DNA of 55,021 nucleotides from Clostridia bacterium (GTDB lineage: Bacteria > Bacillota > Clostridia > JAQVDB01). The stretch lies in assembly GCA_028698525.1 (NCBI GenBank), contig JAQVDB010000003.1, positions 1 to 55,021 on the forward strand. Reading direction: 5' to 3'. The notes under the pieces were generated by a model that ran no database searches, was not told where the DNA came from, and saw nothing but the letters and a program-made list of their open reading frames with translations. Both the position numbers and the translations under genes were made by a program. Within the stretch, counting starts at the first letter, position 1. The number at the start of each line of letters is the position of its first letter. Below, in pieces: positions 36,348 through 45,267 of the stretch.

Positions 36348-38201
36348 ATGGGAAAAATAATTGGTATAGATTTAGGAACGACAAATTCATGTGTCGCTGT
36401 GATGGAAGGTGGGGAACCTGTAGTAATCCCGAACCAAGAAGGTAATAGGACTACTCCCTCTGTTGTAGCATTTACCAAAGAAGGAGAAAGATTGGTAGGA
36501 GAGGTTGCAAAAAGACAGTCAATAACAAATCCCGATAGAACTGTTATATCTATAAAAAGAGATATGGGTACAGATAAAACTGTACATATCGATGATAAAG
36601 ATTATTCTCCTCAGGAAATTTCCGCTATGGTACTGCAAAAGCTAAAAACAGATGCAGAAAGTTATCTGGGAGAAGAAGTAAAGCAAGCGGTAATAACTGT
36701 ACCTGCATATTTTAGTGATAGCCAGAGGCAGGCTACTAAAGATGCGGGGAAAATAGCTGGACTGGAAGTGTTGCGTATCATCAACGAGCCTACTGCTGCA
36801 GCATTAGCCTATGGTGCAGACAAGGAAAACAATCAAAAGATACTCATATATGACCTTGGTGGAGGTACGTTTGATGTTTCTATACTGGAGCTTGGAGATG
36901 GAGTTTTTGAAGTGCTGGCAACAAGCGGTAACAATAAGCTTGGGGGGGACGATTTTGATCAAAGATTGATAGACTATTTTGCCCAAGAGTTTAAAAAGGA
37001 AAATGGTATAGATTTAAAAAACGACAAGATCGCCATGCAGAGATTAAAGGATGCTGCAGAAAAGGCCAAGAAAGAGCTATCAACTGCTATGACTACAAAT
37101 GTAAATCTTCCTTTTATAACTGCAGATGCATCAGGACCGAAACATCTTGACATAAATATCACAAGAGCTAAGTTCGAAGAATTGATTGTAGATTTGATTG
37201 ACAAGACTACCGAACCCATGAAAAGAGCATTGCAGGATGCTTCCCTTAAACCAAGTGAGCTTGATAAAATTATCCTTGTAGGAGGTTCTACTAGGGTACC
37301 GGCTGTTCAAGAGGCTGTAAAAAAGGTGACCGGTAAAGATCCTCATAAAGGAATAAATCCAGACGAATGTGTAGCCATTGGTGCGGCTATTCAAGCAGGA
37401 GTTTTAGGTGGCGAAGTAAAAGATGTTTTGCTGCTAGATGTTACTCCTTTGTCATTGGGTATAGAGACTCTAGGAGGCGTATTCACCAAGATAATAGAGA
37501 GAAATACCACTATACCAACCAAAAAGAGCCAAGTATTTTCTACTGCAGCTGATGGTCAAACTAGCGTAGATATTCATGTGCTTCAGGGCGAAAGAGAAAT
37601 GGCTACGTATAATAAGACATTAGGAAGATTTCAGCTAACAGGTATTCCGCCTGCACCAAGAGGAGTTCCACAGATAGAGGTTACTTTTGACATAGATTCA
37701 AATGGAATAGTCCATGTATCTGCAAAAGATTTAGGTACTGGAAATAAACAGGATATCACTATCACTGCTACTACTAATATGTCTGAGGAAGAAATTGAAA
37801 AAGCAGTAAACGAAGCTAAAAAATTTGAAGAAGAGGATAAAAAGAAGAAAGAATTTGTTGAGGCAAAGAATAAAGGTGATTCACTCGTCTATCAAACCGA
37901 AAAGACATTAAAGGAAATGGATGAAAAATTGGATCAAACAGATAAGGAAAAGATTCAGCAAAATATAGATAAATTAAAGAAAGCCCTTGATTCTGATAAT
38001 GTAGATGAAATAAACAATAGTGCGGATGAACTGTCCAAGGTTTCTTACGAAATATTCGGTAAAATCTATCAGAGTCAAGCTCAACAGCAAGGTGCTTCAT
38101 CAGCAGGAGATACAGGGCCACAACAGGAGTCAAAATCAGATGATGATGTAGTAGATGCTGATTATGAGGTAGTGGACGATGATGAAAGCAAAAATGATTA
38201 A
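36348..38201 (+). CDS. dnaK: Chaperone DnaK (Hsp70)
   Basis: The 617-residue Hsp70 has the nucleotide-binding domain starting [13 protein letters not shown], with the phosphate-2 loop [12 protein letters not shown] and the linker [17 protein letters not shown]. The substrate domain and a charged helical lid follow, ending in an acidic tail with EVVDDDE. It is typical in length for Gram-positive DnaK. ATG 36348 follows AAAGGAGGA. A long hairpin without a T-run separates it from dnaJ. Confidence 0.99.
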   Translation: MGKIIGIDLGTTNSCVAVMEGGEPVVIPNQEGNRTTPSVVAFTKEGERLVGEVAKRQSITNPDRTVISIKRDMGTDKTVHIDDKDYSPQEISAMVLQKLKTDAESYLGEEVKQAVITVPAYFSDSQRQATKDAGKIAGLEVLRIINEPTAAALAYGADKENNQKILIYDLGGGTFDVSILELGDGVFEVLATSGNNKLGGDDFDQRLIDYFAQEFKKENGIDLKNDKIAMQRLKDAAEKAKKELSTAMTTNVNLPFITADASGPKHLDINITRAKFEELIVDLIDKTTEPMKRALQDASLKPSELDKIILVGGSTRVPAVQEAVKKVTGKDPHKGINPDECVAIGAAIQAGVLGGEVKDVLLLDVTPLSLGIETLGGVFTKIIERNTTIPTKKSQVFSTAADGQTSVDIHVLQGEREMATYNKTLGRFQLTGIPPAPRGVPQIEVTFDIDSNGIVHVSAKDLGTGNKQDITITATTNMSEEEIEKAVNEAKKFEEEDKKKKEFVEAKNKGDSLVYQTEKTLKEMDEKLDQTDKEKIQQNIDKLKKALDSDNVDEINNSADELSKVSYEIFGKIYQSQAQQQGASSAGDTGPQQESKSDDDVVDADYEVVDDDESKND

Positions 38202-38220
38202 ACAGAATATAGCTTTTTGT

Positions 38221-38260
38221 CACATTAAAGCCAAAGCTAAAAAGCTTTGGCTTTAATGTG
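38221..38260 (+). other. 18-bp hairpin between dnaK and dnaJ
   Basis: CACATTAAAGCCAAAGCT (38221-38238) and its exact complement (38243-38260) flank AAAA. GATGAAAAGG follows with no T-run, so intrinsic termination is unlikely. It could slow decay of the upstream dnaK message, act as an RNase processing site, or partly attenuate dnaJ. Confidence 0.75.
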
Positions 38261-38285
38261 GATGAAAAGGGAAGGTGATAAAAAC

Positions 38286-39428
38286 GTGGCAAAAAGGGAT
38301 TATTATGAAGTATTAGGCATTGATAAGAACGCAAATGATGATGAGATAAAAAGGGCATATAGAAAGCTTGCTAAGAAATACCATCCTGATTTAAATCAAG
38401 GAGATAAGCAAGCTGAAGCCATGTTTAAAGAAGTTAATGAAGCCTATAAAGTTTTGAGCAATCCGGAGACTAGAGCAAGATATGACAGATTTGGCCATGC
38501 AGGGGCGGAACAGAATGGATTTGGTGGCGGATTTGGAGGTTTTGAGGGGTTTGATGAGACCGGCTTTGGCGATATTTTTGACATGTTTTTTGGTGGTACT
38601 GGATTTACTGGGTCACGAAGAAGAAGAAACGGGCCACGAAAGGGTGCGGATATAAGGTATGACCTGGATATAACGTTTGAGGAAGCAGCATTTGGTACAA
38701 AAAAGACTATGAAAATATCAAAAATGGATATATGCGGAAATTGTAATGGGACGGGCGCTAAATCAGGTACCGAAATAGAAGTTTGTCCCAAATGTGATGG
38801 AACTGGTGAATATCAACAAGTTCAAAGTACACCTTTTGGCAGGTTTGTAAATATTAAGACCTGTGATAAATGTCATGGAGCAGGAAAAATTATCAAAGAA
38901 CCTTGCGATAAATGCCACGGTAAAGGCAAAGTAAGAGCAACTAAAAAGATTAGTATTAATATACCTGCAGGAATAGATTCAGGGCAAGCTATAACCATAA
39001 GAGAACAAGGAGAACCCGGAGAGCATGGTGGTCCGCCAGGGGATTTATATGTATATATCAACGTTAAGCCACACAATTTATTTGAAAGGCAAGGCAATGA
39101 TGTGTATTGTGAGATCCCTATTACTTTTGCACAGGCAGCATTGGGTACAGAACTTGAGATCCCTACTCTGGATGGCAAAATAAAATTTAAGATACCTGAA
39201 GGCACTCAAACAGGTACTACTTTTAAAATAAAAAATAAAGGCATACCGAGTTTAAGAGGTTACGGCAGAGGTGACCAATTTATAAATGTAAAAATTTCAG
39301 TACCTAAAAAACTTAATCATGAACAGAAAGAGCTACTGAAAAAGTTTGAAGAAGCTACTAGTGGAAAGGAAATTTATGAGGAGAGAAAGACGTTTTTCAA
39401 GAAAATGAAAGATGTTTTTGGAGTCTGA
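38286..39428 (+). CDS. dnaJ: Chaperone DnaJ (Hsp40)
   Basis: DnaJ delivers substrates to DnaK and stimulates its ATPase. The 380-residue protein has the J domain with HPD (KYHPDLNQGD), a G/F region (GFGGGFGGFEGF), four CxxCxGxG zinc repeats (CGNCNGTG, CPKCDGTG, CDKCHGAG, CDKCHGKG) and the C-terminal substrate domain. GTG 38286 is used: the family N-terminus is AKRDYYEVLG and GGGAAGGTGAT precedes it. A longer frame from 38247 would run through the hairpin. Confidence 0.98.
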   Translation: MAKRDYYEVLGIDKNANDDEIKRAYRKLAKKYHPDLNQGDKQAEAMFKEVNEAYKVLSNPETRARYDRFGHAGAEQNGFGGGFGGFEGFDETGFGDIFDMFFGGTGFTGSRRRRNGPRKGADIRYDLDITFEEAAFGTKKTMKISKMDICGNCNGTGAKSGTEIEVCPKCDGTGEYQQVQSTPFGRFVNIKTCDKCHGAGKIIKEPCDKCHGKGKVRATKKISINIPAGIDSGQAITIREQGEPGEHGGPPGDLYVYINVKPHNLFERQGNDVYCEIPITFAQAALGTELEIPTLDGKIKFKIPEGTQTGTTFKIKNKGIPSLRGYGRGDQFINVKISVPKKLNHEQKELLKKFEEATSGKEIYEERKTFFKKMKDVFGV

Positions 39429-39444
39429 AAGGAATGGCTTTAGA

Positions 39445-40395
39445 ATGGAATGGATAGAAGTTGCTATAAAGGTTACCAGGGATATACAAGAGGCGGCTTC
39501 AAATGTATTGTTTGAAACTGGGATTAATGGATTGGTTATAGAAGACTCAAAAGACATATTGGACTGCAGGCAACAAATTGATTATTGGGACTATTTTGAC
39601 GAAGATTCGGTAAAACATGCGGGTGAATATGTTTTAATTAAAGCTTACTTGATTAATGATATATCTTTGCATGACCAACTAAATCTAATCGAGGATAGAT
39701 TGGGTTATATTAAAAAAGCGTTTTTTCCTAAGGCCAGCTTTGAAATAGACTTCAAGAAAGTTTATCAAAAAGATTGGGAAAATAACTGGAAAAAATTTTA
39801 TAAGACATTCAATGTTGGTAATAATTTTATTGTTAAACCTACATGGGACCAAAAAAGTTATTCAAGAGAAAAAAATAAAATAGTGATCGAAATGGATCCT
39901 GGGATGGCTTTTGGAACGGGCACCCATGAGACGTCCAGCATGTGCTTGGAATTATTGGAGAAATATGTGAAGAATGGCTATACACTCATTGATGTTGGAT
40001 GTGGGAGCGGTATACTGTCAATAGCTGCAGCAAAACTTGGCTGTGAAAAAGTTATCGCATTGGATACAGACGATAACGCTATAAAAGCATGCAAGGAAAA
40101 CGTAGCCAGAAATTGCGTTTCAAATATTGTTGAAGTGGGTAAAGCTAATTTGTTATATAATGTTGATGTTAAGGCTAATATAGTTGTTGCAAATATTATC
40201 GCTGATTGCATAATAGAGTTGTGTGGAATAGCATACAAAAACTTAATACCAGGCGGGTTATTTGTATCATCCGGAATAATCAAAGAAAGGTATCAAGATG
40301 TAGTTGATGAACTCAATATGTTTGGGTATGATGAAGTTGAGGTTCTAACTAAGGGCGAATGGATTACTATTGTAGCAAAGCATGAGGAGCATTAA
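39445..40395 (+). CDS. prmA: Ribosomal protein L11 methyltransferase
   Basis: PrmA trimethylates L11 using S-adenosylmethionine. The 316-residue protein has the N-terminal substrate domain (MEWIEVAIK...NGLVIED), then MDPGMAFGTGTHETSSMCLE and the SAM-binding LIDVGCGSGILSIAAAKLG, and NIIADCIIEL with the catalytic-site NIxA type motif. ATG 39445 is supported by AAAGGAA; a longer frame from 39412 overlaps dnaJ. It is part of the dnaJ-prmA-rsmE-mtaB string. Confidence 0.95.
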   Translation: MEWIEVAIKVTRDIQEAASNVLFETGINGLVIEDSKDILDCRQQIDYWDYFDEDSVKHAGEYVLIKAYLINDISLHDQLNLIEDRLGYIKKAFFPKASFEIDFKKVYQKDWENNWKKFYKTFNVGNNFIVKPTWDQKSYSREKNKIVIEMDPGMAFGTGTHETSSMCLELLEKYVKNGYTLIDVGCGSGILSIAAAKLGCEKVIALDTDDNAIKACKENVARNCVSNIVEVGKANLLYNVDVKANIVVANIIADCIIELCGIAYKNLIPGGLFVSSGIIKERYQDVVDELNMFGYDEVEVLTKGEWITIVAKHEEH

Positions 40396-40396
40396 A

Positions 40397-41143
40397 GTGA
40401 AAAAGATTTTTGTGGATCATGAAGATATAAAGGATGGCAAGGTTTTAATAAACGGTGATGACTTGCACCATATAATTAATGTGCTTAGAATGCAAGTAGG
40501 ACAACAATTGAATATTTGTGATAAGAAGGGCAATGAATATATTGCTGAGATTGCCCAAATCAATAAAGAACAAATTGTGTGCTGCATAAAAGATAAAGTG
40601 TCTATAGATATAGAGCCAAAACTAAAAATTTCGTTGTTCCAAGCAATACCGAAATCGGCTAAAATGGATTATATAATTCAAAAAAGTGTCGAGATAGGTG
40701 TAAACAGAATTATACCGATAATGACTAAACGAACAATAGTAAAACTAGATAGGAATAATGCTAAAAGAAAAGTAGAAAGATGGAAAAAGATAAGTGAGAA
40801 TGCGTGTAAACAATCAGGCAGGACCATTATACCTCAGATAGATTTTCCTATCAACTATAATGAGGCATTGTTTCAGTCAAAGGAGAATGATTTAAACATC
40901 ATTCCCTTTGTTGGGGAGCAAAAAAAATCGTTAAAAAGTGTAATAAATGATAATATTGATAAAATAATAAGTGTGGGCATATTTATAGGGCCTGAAGGTG
41001 GTTTTGATAGACAGGAGATAGATGCTGCTGTTTCTAGAGAAATAACACCTATAACACTTGGACCTAGAATACTGCGTACCGAGACAGCAGGTATTGTTGT
41101 TGCTTCGATATTTTTATATGAGTTTGGAGATATAGGAGGATAA
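40397..41143 (+). CDS. rsmE: 16S rRNA m3U1498 methyltransferase RsmE
   Basis: RsmE methylates U1498 of 16S rRNA. The 248-residue SPOUT-class enzyme has a PUA-like N-terminus (DDLHHIINVLRMQVG) and the knotted C-terminus with IFIGPEGGFDRQEIDAA and LGPRILRTETAGIVV. GTG 40397 follows GAGGAGC at 6 nt and lies 1 nt after the prmA stop; a frame from 40382 would overlap prmA. Confidence 0.95.
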   Translation: MKKIFVDHEDIKDGKVLINGDDLHHIINVLRMQVGQQLNICDKKGNEYIAEIAQINKEQIVCCIKDKVSIDIEPKLKISLFQAIPKSAKMDYIIQKSVEIGVNRIIPIMTKRTIVKLDRNNAKRKVERWKKISENACKQSGRTIIPQIDFPINYNEALFQSKENDLNIIPFVGEQKKSLKSVINDNIDKIISVGIFIGPEGGFDRQEIDAAVSREITPITLGPRILRTETAGIVVASIFLYEFGDIGG

Positions 41144-41146
41144 AAG

Positions 41147-42451
41147 TTGCCAAAAGCCGCATTTTATACTCTAGGGTGTAAAGTTAACCAATACGATACC
41201 CAGGGAATTGTAGAACAGTTTGAACAAAACGGATATCAAATAGTTGGATTTGATGATAATGCAGATGTTTATGTTGTAAATACCTGTACTGTTACAAATA
41301 TTAGTGCTAGAAAATCCAGGCAGATGATAAGGAGAGCAAAACGCCATAACAAAAAAGCTATTGTTGTGGTGATGGGTTGTTATGCTCAAATATCTCCAAA
41401 AGAGCTGGAAGGATTGGAAGATGTAGATATAGTTTTGGGTACTAATAAAAGAGGTCAATTGCTTTATTATATTGATCAAGTGAAAAAGAACAGACAAAAA
41501 ATATCTATTGTTGATGATATAAAGGACATTAATCAATTTGAGGAAATACCTATAAGCGGGTATCAGACAAGAACTAGGGCGTTTGTAAAAATACAGGAAG
41601 GTTGTAACCAGTTTTGCTCTTATTGCATAATACCTTATGCAAGGGGACGGATAAGGAGTAGAAATCAAAGCAGTATAATAAACGAAGTAAAGAAGCTTTC
41701 TTCTGAAGGATACAAGGAAATTGTGCTTACTGGTATTCATATAGCATCATACGGATTAGATACAGGAGAATCAGGGCTTATAGATGTTATTGAGGCTATA
41801 AATGAAATATCTGGTATAGAAAGAATAAGGTTAAGTTCTGTTGATCCACGTTTGTTGACGGACGAGTTTATAGAAAGGGTATCAATCATTACCAAGATGT
41901 GTCCACATTACCATGTTTCTTTACAGAGTGGGTGCAATAAAATTTTAAGAGATATGAACAGAAGATACACAACAGAGGAATATGAGACTGCAATAATGAA
42001 GTTAAAATCTGCAATTCCAAATGTTTCAGTAACTACAGATATTATAGTGGGATTCCCGGGAGAGACAGCTGATGACTTTAAAATGACTTGTGATTTTGTG
42101 AAAAGGATAAAGTTCAGCCAGATACACATATTTAAGTTTTCTCCTAGAAAGGGTACCCATGCAGCTCTATTAGATAATCAGGTGAATTCTAAAGTAAAAG
42201 AACAAAGAAGCAGACAGCTGAACGAGATTGCACAACAGTTAAAATATGATTTTATGATTTCGTCTAAAGGCAAGAAAGCTAAAGTATTATTTGAGCAGGA
42301 ATCGCCTGCAATTGAAGGTTATTATGAAGGGCATACTGATAATTATATTAAAGTATTATCAAAAAGCGATTATGATATTATAAATAAGATAATGGATGTA
42401 AAACTTACAAAAATATTTAATGAAAGCATTATTGGTGATATTGTACAATAA
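41147..42451 (+). CDS. mtaB: tRNA (t6A37) methylthiotransferase MtaB
   Basis: MtaB converts t6A37 to ms2t6A in tRNAs. The 434-residue protein has an N-terminal UPF0004 domain (TLGCKVNQYDTQ, VVNTCTVT, MGCYAQ) holding three cysteines for an auxiliary cluster. The radical SAM motif is Cys153, Cys157 and Cys160 (GCNQFCSYC), with a C-terminal TRAM-like region. The sequence GCKVNQYD and the position after rsmE favour MtaB over MiaB. The TTG start at 41147 follows TAGGAGGAT and lies 3 nt after rsmE. Confidence 0.94.
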   Translation: MPKAAFYTLGCKVNQYDTQGIVEQFEQNGYQIVGFDDNADVYVVNTCTVTNISARKSRQMIRRAKRHNKKAIVVVMGCYAQISPKELEGLEDVDIVLGTNKRGQLLYYIDQVKKNRQKISIVDDIKDINQFEEIPISGYQTRTRAFVKIQEGCNQFCSYCIIPYARGRIRSRNQSSIINEVKKLSSEGYKEIVLTGIHIASYGLDTGESGLIDVIEAINEISGIERIRLSSVDPRLLTDEFIERVSIITKMCPHYHVSLQSGCNKILRDMNRRYTTEEYETAIMKLKSAIPNVSVTTDIIVGFPGETADDFKMTCDFVKRIKFSQIHIFKFSPRKGTHAALLDNQVNSKVKEQRSRQLNEIAQQLKYDFMISSKGKKAKVLFEQESPAIEGYYEGHTDNYIKVLSKSDYDIINKIMDVKLTKIFNESIIGDIVQ

Positions 42452-42516
42452 TGCTGTACCAAAATGCATGAAGGGTTTTAAATATTTTTGTTGAATATAT
42501 TTATATAAACATCCGG

Positions 42517-42559
42517 TTTAAAACTTAGGTTTGTTAATTAAGTTTTAAATTAAATTTTG
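42517..42559 (+). terminator. Possible terminator after mtaB
   Basis: TTTAAAACTTA (42517-42527) and TAAGTTTTAAA (42539-42549) are exact inverted repeats with an 11-nt loop. The stem is AT-rich and the following TTAAATTTTG is only a weak T-tract. Confidence 0.4.
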
Positions 42560-42584
42560 CAGTTGGATTTTTATATTTTATACT
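42557..42584 (+). promoter_or_regulatory. Possible promoter of hinT
   Basis: TTGCAG (42557-42562) and TATACT (42579-42584) with 16-nt spacing, 37 nt before hinT. The -35 match is weak. Confidence 0.35.
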
Positions 42585-42620
42585 TAATGCTGTATTGATT
42601 TTTATTGAGGAGGTGATTGG

Positions 42621-42965
42621 ATGCAGGATTGCATATTTTGTAAAATTGCCAACAAAGAAATTCCCAGCAAAATATTATTTGAAGATGACAATATCATAGC
42701 ATTTAAAGACATTGATCCTAAAGCACCTGTACATGTTTTAATAATACCTAAACAGCATATTTCATCTCTTCTTGATATAGATGAAAGCAATGTTTATGTT
42801 GTTAAAGAAGCAGTTAAAGTAGCAAAATATCTGGCAAAGGAACTTGGTATCCACCAAAATGGATTTAGGCTTGTTAATAACTGTGGGAAAGATGGAGGAC
42901 AAACAGTTGAGCACATACACTTCCACCTTTTGGGTGGTAGACAGTTGAATTGGCCTCCAGGCTGA
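42621..42965 (+). CDS. hinT: HIT-family nucleotide hydrolase (HinT)
   Basis: HinT-type proteins hydrolyse nucleoside phosphoramidates such as adenylated lysine. The 114-residue protein begins CIFCKIANKEIPSKILFEDD and carries the catalytic histidine triad HIHFHLLGG near the C-terminus. It ends with NWPPG, the usual Hint C-terminus. ATG 42621 follows GAGGAGGTGATT. It lies between mtaB and rpsU, a common clostridial neighbourhood. Confidence 0.94.
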   Translation: MQDCIFCKIANKEIPSKILFEDDNIIAFKDIDPKAPVHVLIIPKQHISSLLDIDESNVYVVKEAVKVAKYLAKELGIHQNGFRLVNNCGKDGGQTVEHIHFHLLGGRQLNWPPG

Positions 42966-42973
42966 TAATTATT

Positions 42974-43002
42974 TTGCAATCCAAGTTCATATAAGTTATA
43001 AT
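42974..43002 (+). promoter_or_regulatory. Sigma-A promoter of rpsU-yqeY
   Basis: TTGCAA (42974-42979) and perfect TATAAT (42997-43002) with 17-nt spacing, 46 nt before rpsU. Confidence 0.75.
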
Positions 43003-43047
43003 ATTCTATAGTTTCTATCTGTCCAGGTAGCGGAGGGAGGGAGAGAA

Positions 43048-43227
43048 ATGTCGGAAATCAGAGTGGGGGAAAATGAATCCCTAGACAGTGCTTTAAAAAG
43101 ATTTAAACGTAAATGTGCAAAATCAGGAGTGCTGTCAGAGATAAGAAAAAGAGAACACTATGAAAAGCCCAGCATAAAGAAAAAGAAAAAGGCAGAGGCT
43201 GCAAGAAAAAAGAGAAGAAGAAGATAA
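43048..43227 (+). CDS. rpsU: 30S ribosomal protein S21
   Basis: S21 is a small, basic 30S protein involved in initiation. The 59-residue protein reads [20 protein letters not shown] at the start, then [20 protein letters not shown] and a lysine/arginine-rich tail ending KKRRRR. This matches S21 fully. ATG 43048 follows CGGAGGGAGGGAG. It has its own strong promoter and is followed after 18 nt by yqeY, ending at the terminator near 43750. Confidence 0.96.
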   Translation: MSEIRVGENESLDSALKRFKRKCAKSGVLSEIRKREHYEKPSIKKKKKAEAARKKRRRR

Positions 43228-43245
43228 TAAAGGAGAATTATATCT

Positions 43246-43695
43246 ATGTCTCTCAAAGATAGATTGTTAGAAGATATGAAATCTGCCATGAAGGACAGAC
43301 AAACTTTAAGAAAGAACGCTATCAGCATGACTAGGGCGGCTATACTTCAAGTCGAAAAAGATAAGAGAGTAGAACTTGATGACCAAGGTGTTATTGAGAT
43401 CATTGCGAAAGAAGTAAAGCAGCGAAGGGACTCAATCCCTGAATTCGAAAGAGGTAACAGACAAGATATTGTAGATGATTTAAAAGAAGAGATAAATGTC
43501 TTGATGGAATATTTACCTCGCCAACTCTCTGAATCTGAAATAATGGAAATGGTAGATCAGACTGCAAGTGAAGTAGGAGCGAATAGCATGAAAGATATGG
43601 GAAAGATTATGAGTAAAATAATGCCTAAAGTAAGAGGAAGAGCTGATGGCAGCATTGTTAGTAAATTAGTAAAGCAATATCTACAAACACTTTAA
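43246..43695 (+). CDS. yqeY: GatB/YqeY domain protein
   Basis: The 149-residue protein is the free-standing form of the GatB C-terminal (YqeY) domain. It contains KDRLLEDMKSAMKDRQTLRK, the middle helix REVKQRRDS-like KEVKQRRDSIPEFERGNRQD and the glycine-rich end MGKIMSKIMPKVRGRADGS. A role in tRNA-dependent amidation or tRNA binding is inferred from GatB; none is proven. ATG 43246 follows AAAGGAGAA. It follows rpsU in one operon. Confidence 0.93.
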   Translation: MSLKDRLLEDMKSAMKDRQTLRKNAISMTRAAILQVEKDKRVELDDQGVIEIIAKEVKQRRDSIPEFERGNRQDIVDDLKEEINVLMEYLPRQLSESEIMEMVDQTASEVGANSMKDMGKIMSKIMPKVRGRADGSIVSKLVKQYLQTL

Positions 43696-43745
43696 AAGTG
43701 GAATATAATTCTTGAAGATTCAAGTTGCGAAAACATGGTATAATA

Positions 43746-43778
43746 TAAAGGAAAACTGATAGTTTTCCTTTATTTTTT
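43746..43778 (+). terminator. Terminator of rpsU-yqeY
   Basis: TAAAGGAAAACT (43746-43757) and AGTTTTCCTTTA (43761-43772) form a 12-bp stem with loop GAT, followed by six T. Confidence 0.9.
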
Positions 43779-43906
43779 GCTTAATTAAGAGATATTTGAT
43801 GTTAATAGTTAATATCTATTAATTAAGCAGCATAGGTGTAAACAACACCTGTTGTATATATCTTCGACAAAGTTTAAGCTAAACCATTCAATATGGGACT
43901 TGAATG
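43779..43906 (+). other. Stem-loop-rich region upstream of nfeD
   Basis: Three inverted repeats occur in a row: GCTTAATTAA (43779-43788)/TTAATTAAGC (43819-43828) with an inner AGATATT/AATATCT; AGGTGT (43834-43839)/ACACCT (43845-43850); and CATTCAA (43885-43891)/TTGAATG (43900-43906). No reading frame with a ribosome binding site is visible, and I see no convincing promoter. It may be a structured leader for nfeD-floA. I do not recognise a known RNA class. Confidence 0.45.
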
Positions 43907-43954
43907 TAAGGCAGATGGAGTATTTCTTTAATTTAGAAGTAAAGGGTGAGCTTT

Positions 43955-45250
43955 ATGTATAAAAAAAATATATTTATCATGGTTCTAGTTATACTTGTAT
44001 TGTTTCTGCCAATTTATTCAGCAAATGCAGAATCAGAGGACCAGGCGAATATATGTGTTATACCTGTAAGCGGTGAAATCAATCCTGCACAGGCAGGCTT
44101 TGTTAAAAGCGCTATTGAGAAAGCGGAAGCAGAGAAATTCGATCTTATAATATTAGATATAAATACTCCTGGTGGACTGATAGACTCAGCTTTTGAGATA
44201 AAAGATGCTATATTCGATTGTAATATTAGAACAATATCCTTTGTGAATAAGCGCGCTTTATCTGCAGGCGTCCTGTTAGCTGTATCCTGTGATAAAATGT
44301 ATATGGCACCAGGCAGTACAATAGGCGCTGCTGAAACAATACCAAATGATGAGAAAATATTGTCTGCATGGAAAGAGGATGTAATCAGTGCGGCTGAGGT
44401 AAATGGTAAGGATGCAGATATTGTATCAGCTATGATAGATAGGGATGTTGAAATTGAAGGGTTGATAGACAAAGGGAAATTGCTGACCTTGTCTTCTACA
44501 AAGGCACAACAAATAGGATTTAGTGACGGAACATTTCAAAACATATCAAAAATAGCTGAAGTTCAAGGGTTTGATTCTTATAAAGCACAACGGGTTGATT
44601 CTGATTTTAAGGTTAATTTAGCTAAAATGGTAAGCAGCGCTTATGTTGCACCTTTTTTATTGAGCATAGGGATAATCAGTCTTATAATAGAAATTTTTGC
44701 TGCAGGCTTTGGATTAGCAGGAACTATAAGTATAGTATCATTTTCATTGTATTTTTGGGGTAATATACTAGCCGGTAATGCAGATTGGGGTGCGGTTATT
44801 TTATTTTTAGCAGGTCTTATGCTATTGTTGATTGAATTAGGTATACCAGGTTTTGGGGTGGTGGGTGCAGGCGGAATAATATGTGTGATATTAAGTATAT
44901 TCTTGGCTTCTTCTAGTCCTCAAAGCGCATTAATTTCATTGGTTACAGCTATTATACTTAGCATAATAATATTGCCGATAACATTTAAATATGTTTCAAA
45001 AAGCAAAATATTTGATAAAATAATATTAAGATATTCACAGAAAGACGATTCAGGGAATATAGGCTGGTCAAAATATCAGGATTATCTTGATAAATCCGGT
45101 TATGCATTGACCGACTTAAGACCTTCAGGGGCGGTTGATGTAAATGGAGAGAAAATCGATGTGGTATCGGAAGGAGAATTCATTGATAGAGGATCTGAAG
45201 TAAAGGTAGTAAGAGTTGAAGGCAGAAAAATAGTTGTTAAAAAAATTTAA
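43955..45250 (+). CDS. NfeD family membrane serine protease
   Basis: The 431-residue protein has a signal peptide, a ClpP/SppA-like protease domain (about 30-230: CVIPVSGEINPAQAGFVKSA; INTPGGLIDSA; the likely nucleophile Ser in KRALSAGVLLAVSC; APGSTIGAAETI), four to five membrane helices (about 235-350) and a C-terminal OB-fold NfeD domain (LTDLRPSGAVDVNGEKIDVV). It is the long NfeD-1b type. ATG 43955 follows AAAGGGTGAG. floA follows 17 nt downstream, the usual NfeD-flotillin pair that organises membrane microdomains. Confidence 0.92.
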   Translation: MYKKNIFIMVLVILVLFLPIYSANAESEDQANICVIPVSGEINPAQAGFVKSAIEKAEAEKFDLIILDINTPGGLIDSAFEIKDAIFDCNIRTISFVNKRALSAGVLLAVSCDKMYMAPGSTIGAAETIPNDEKILSAWKEDVISAAEVNGKDADIVSAMIDRDVEIEGLIDKGKLLTLSSTKAQQIGFSDGTFQNISKIAEVQGFDSYKAQRVDSDFKVNLAKMVSSAYVAPFLLSIGIISLIIEIFAAGFGLAGTISIVSFSLYFWGNILAGNADWGAVILFLAGLMLLLIELGIPGFGVVGAGGIICVILSIFLASSSPQSALISLVTAIILSIIILPITFKYVSKSKIFDKIILRYSQKDDSGNIGWSKYQDYLDKSGYALTDLRPSGAVDVNGEKIDVVSEGEFIDRGSEVKVVRVEGRKIVVKKI

Positions 45251-45267
45251 TTTAAGGAGGAATGTGT

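Noticed and set aside
37816-38358. 180-codon minus-strand frame crossing the dnaK end, hairpin and dnaJ start
   Set aside because: His/Leu/Phe-rich low-complexity product; the region is explained by dnaK, the hairpin and dnaJ.
41171-41740. 189-codon minus-strand frame inside mtaB
   Set aside because: Composition is biased toward Tyr, Phe, Ile and Ser, typical of an AT-rich shadow; no upstream ribosome binding site.
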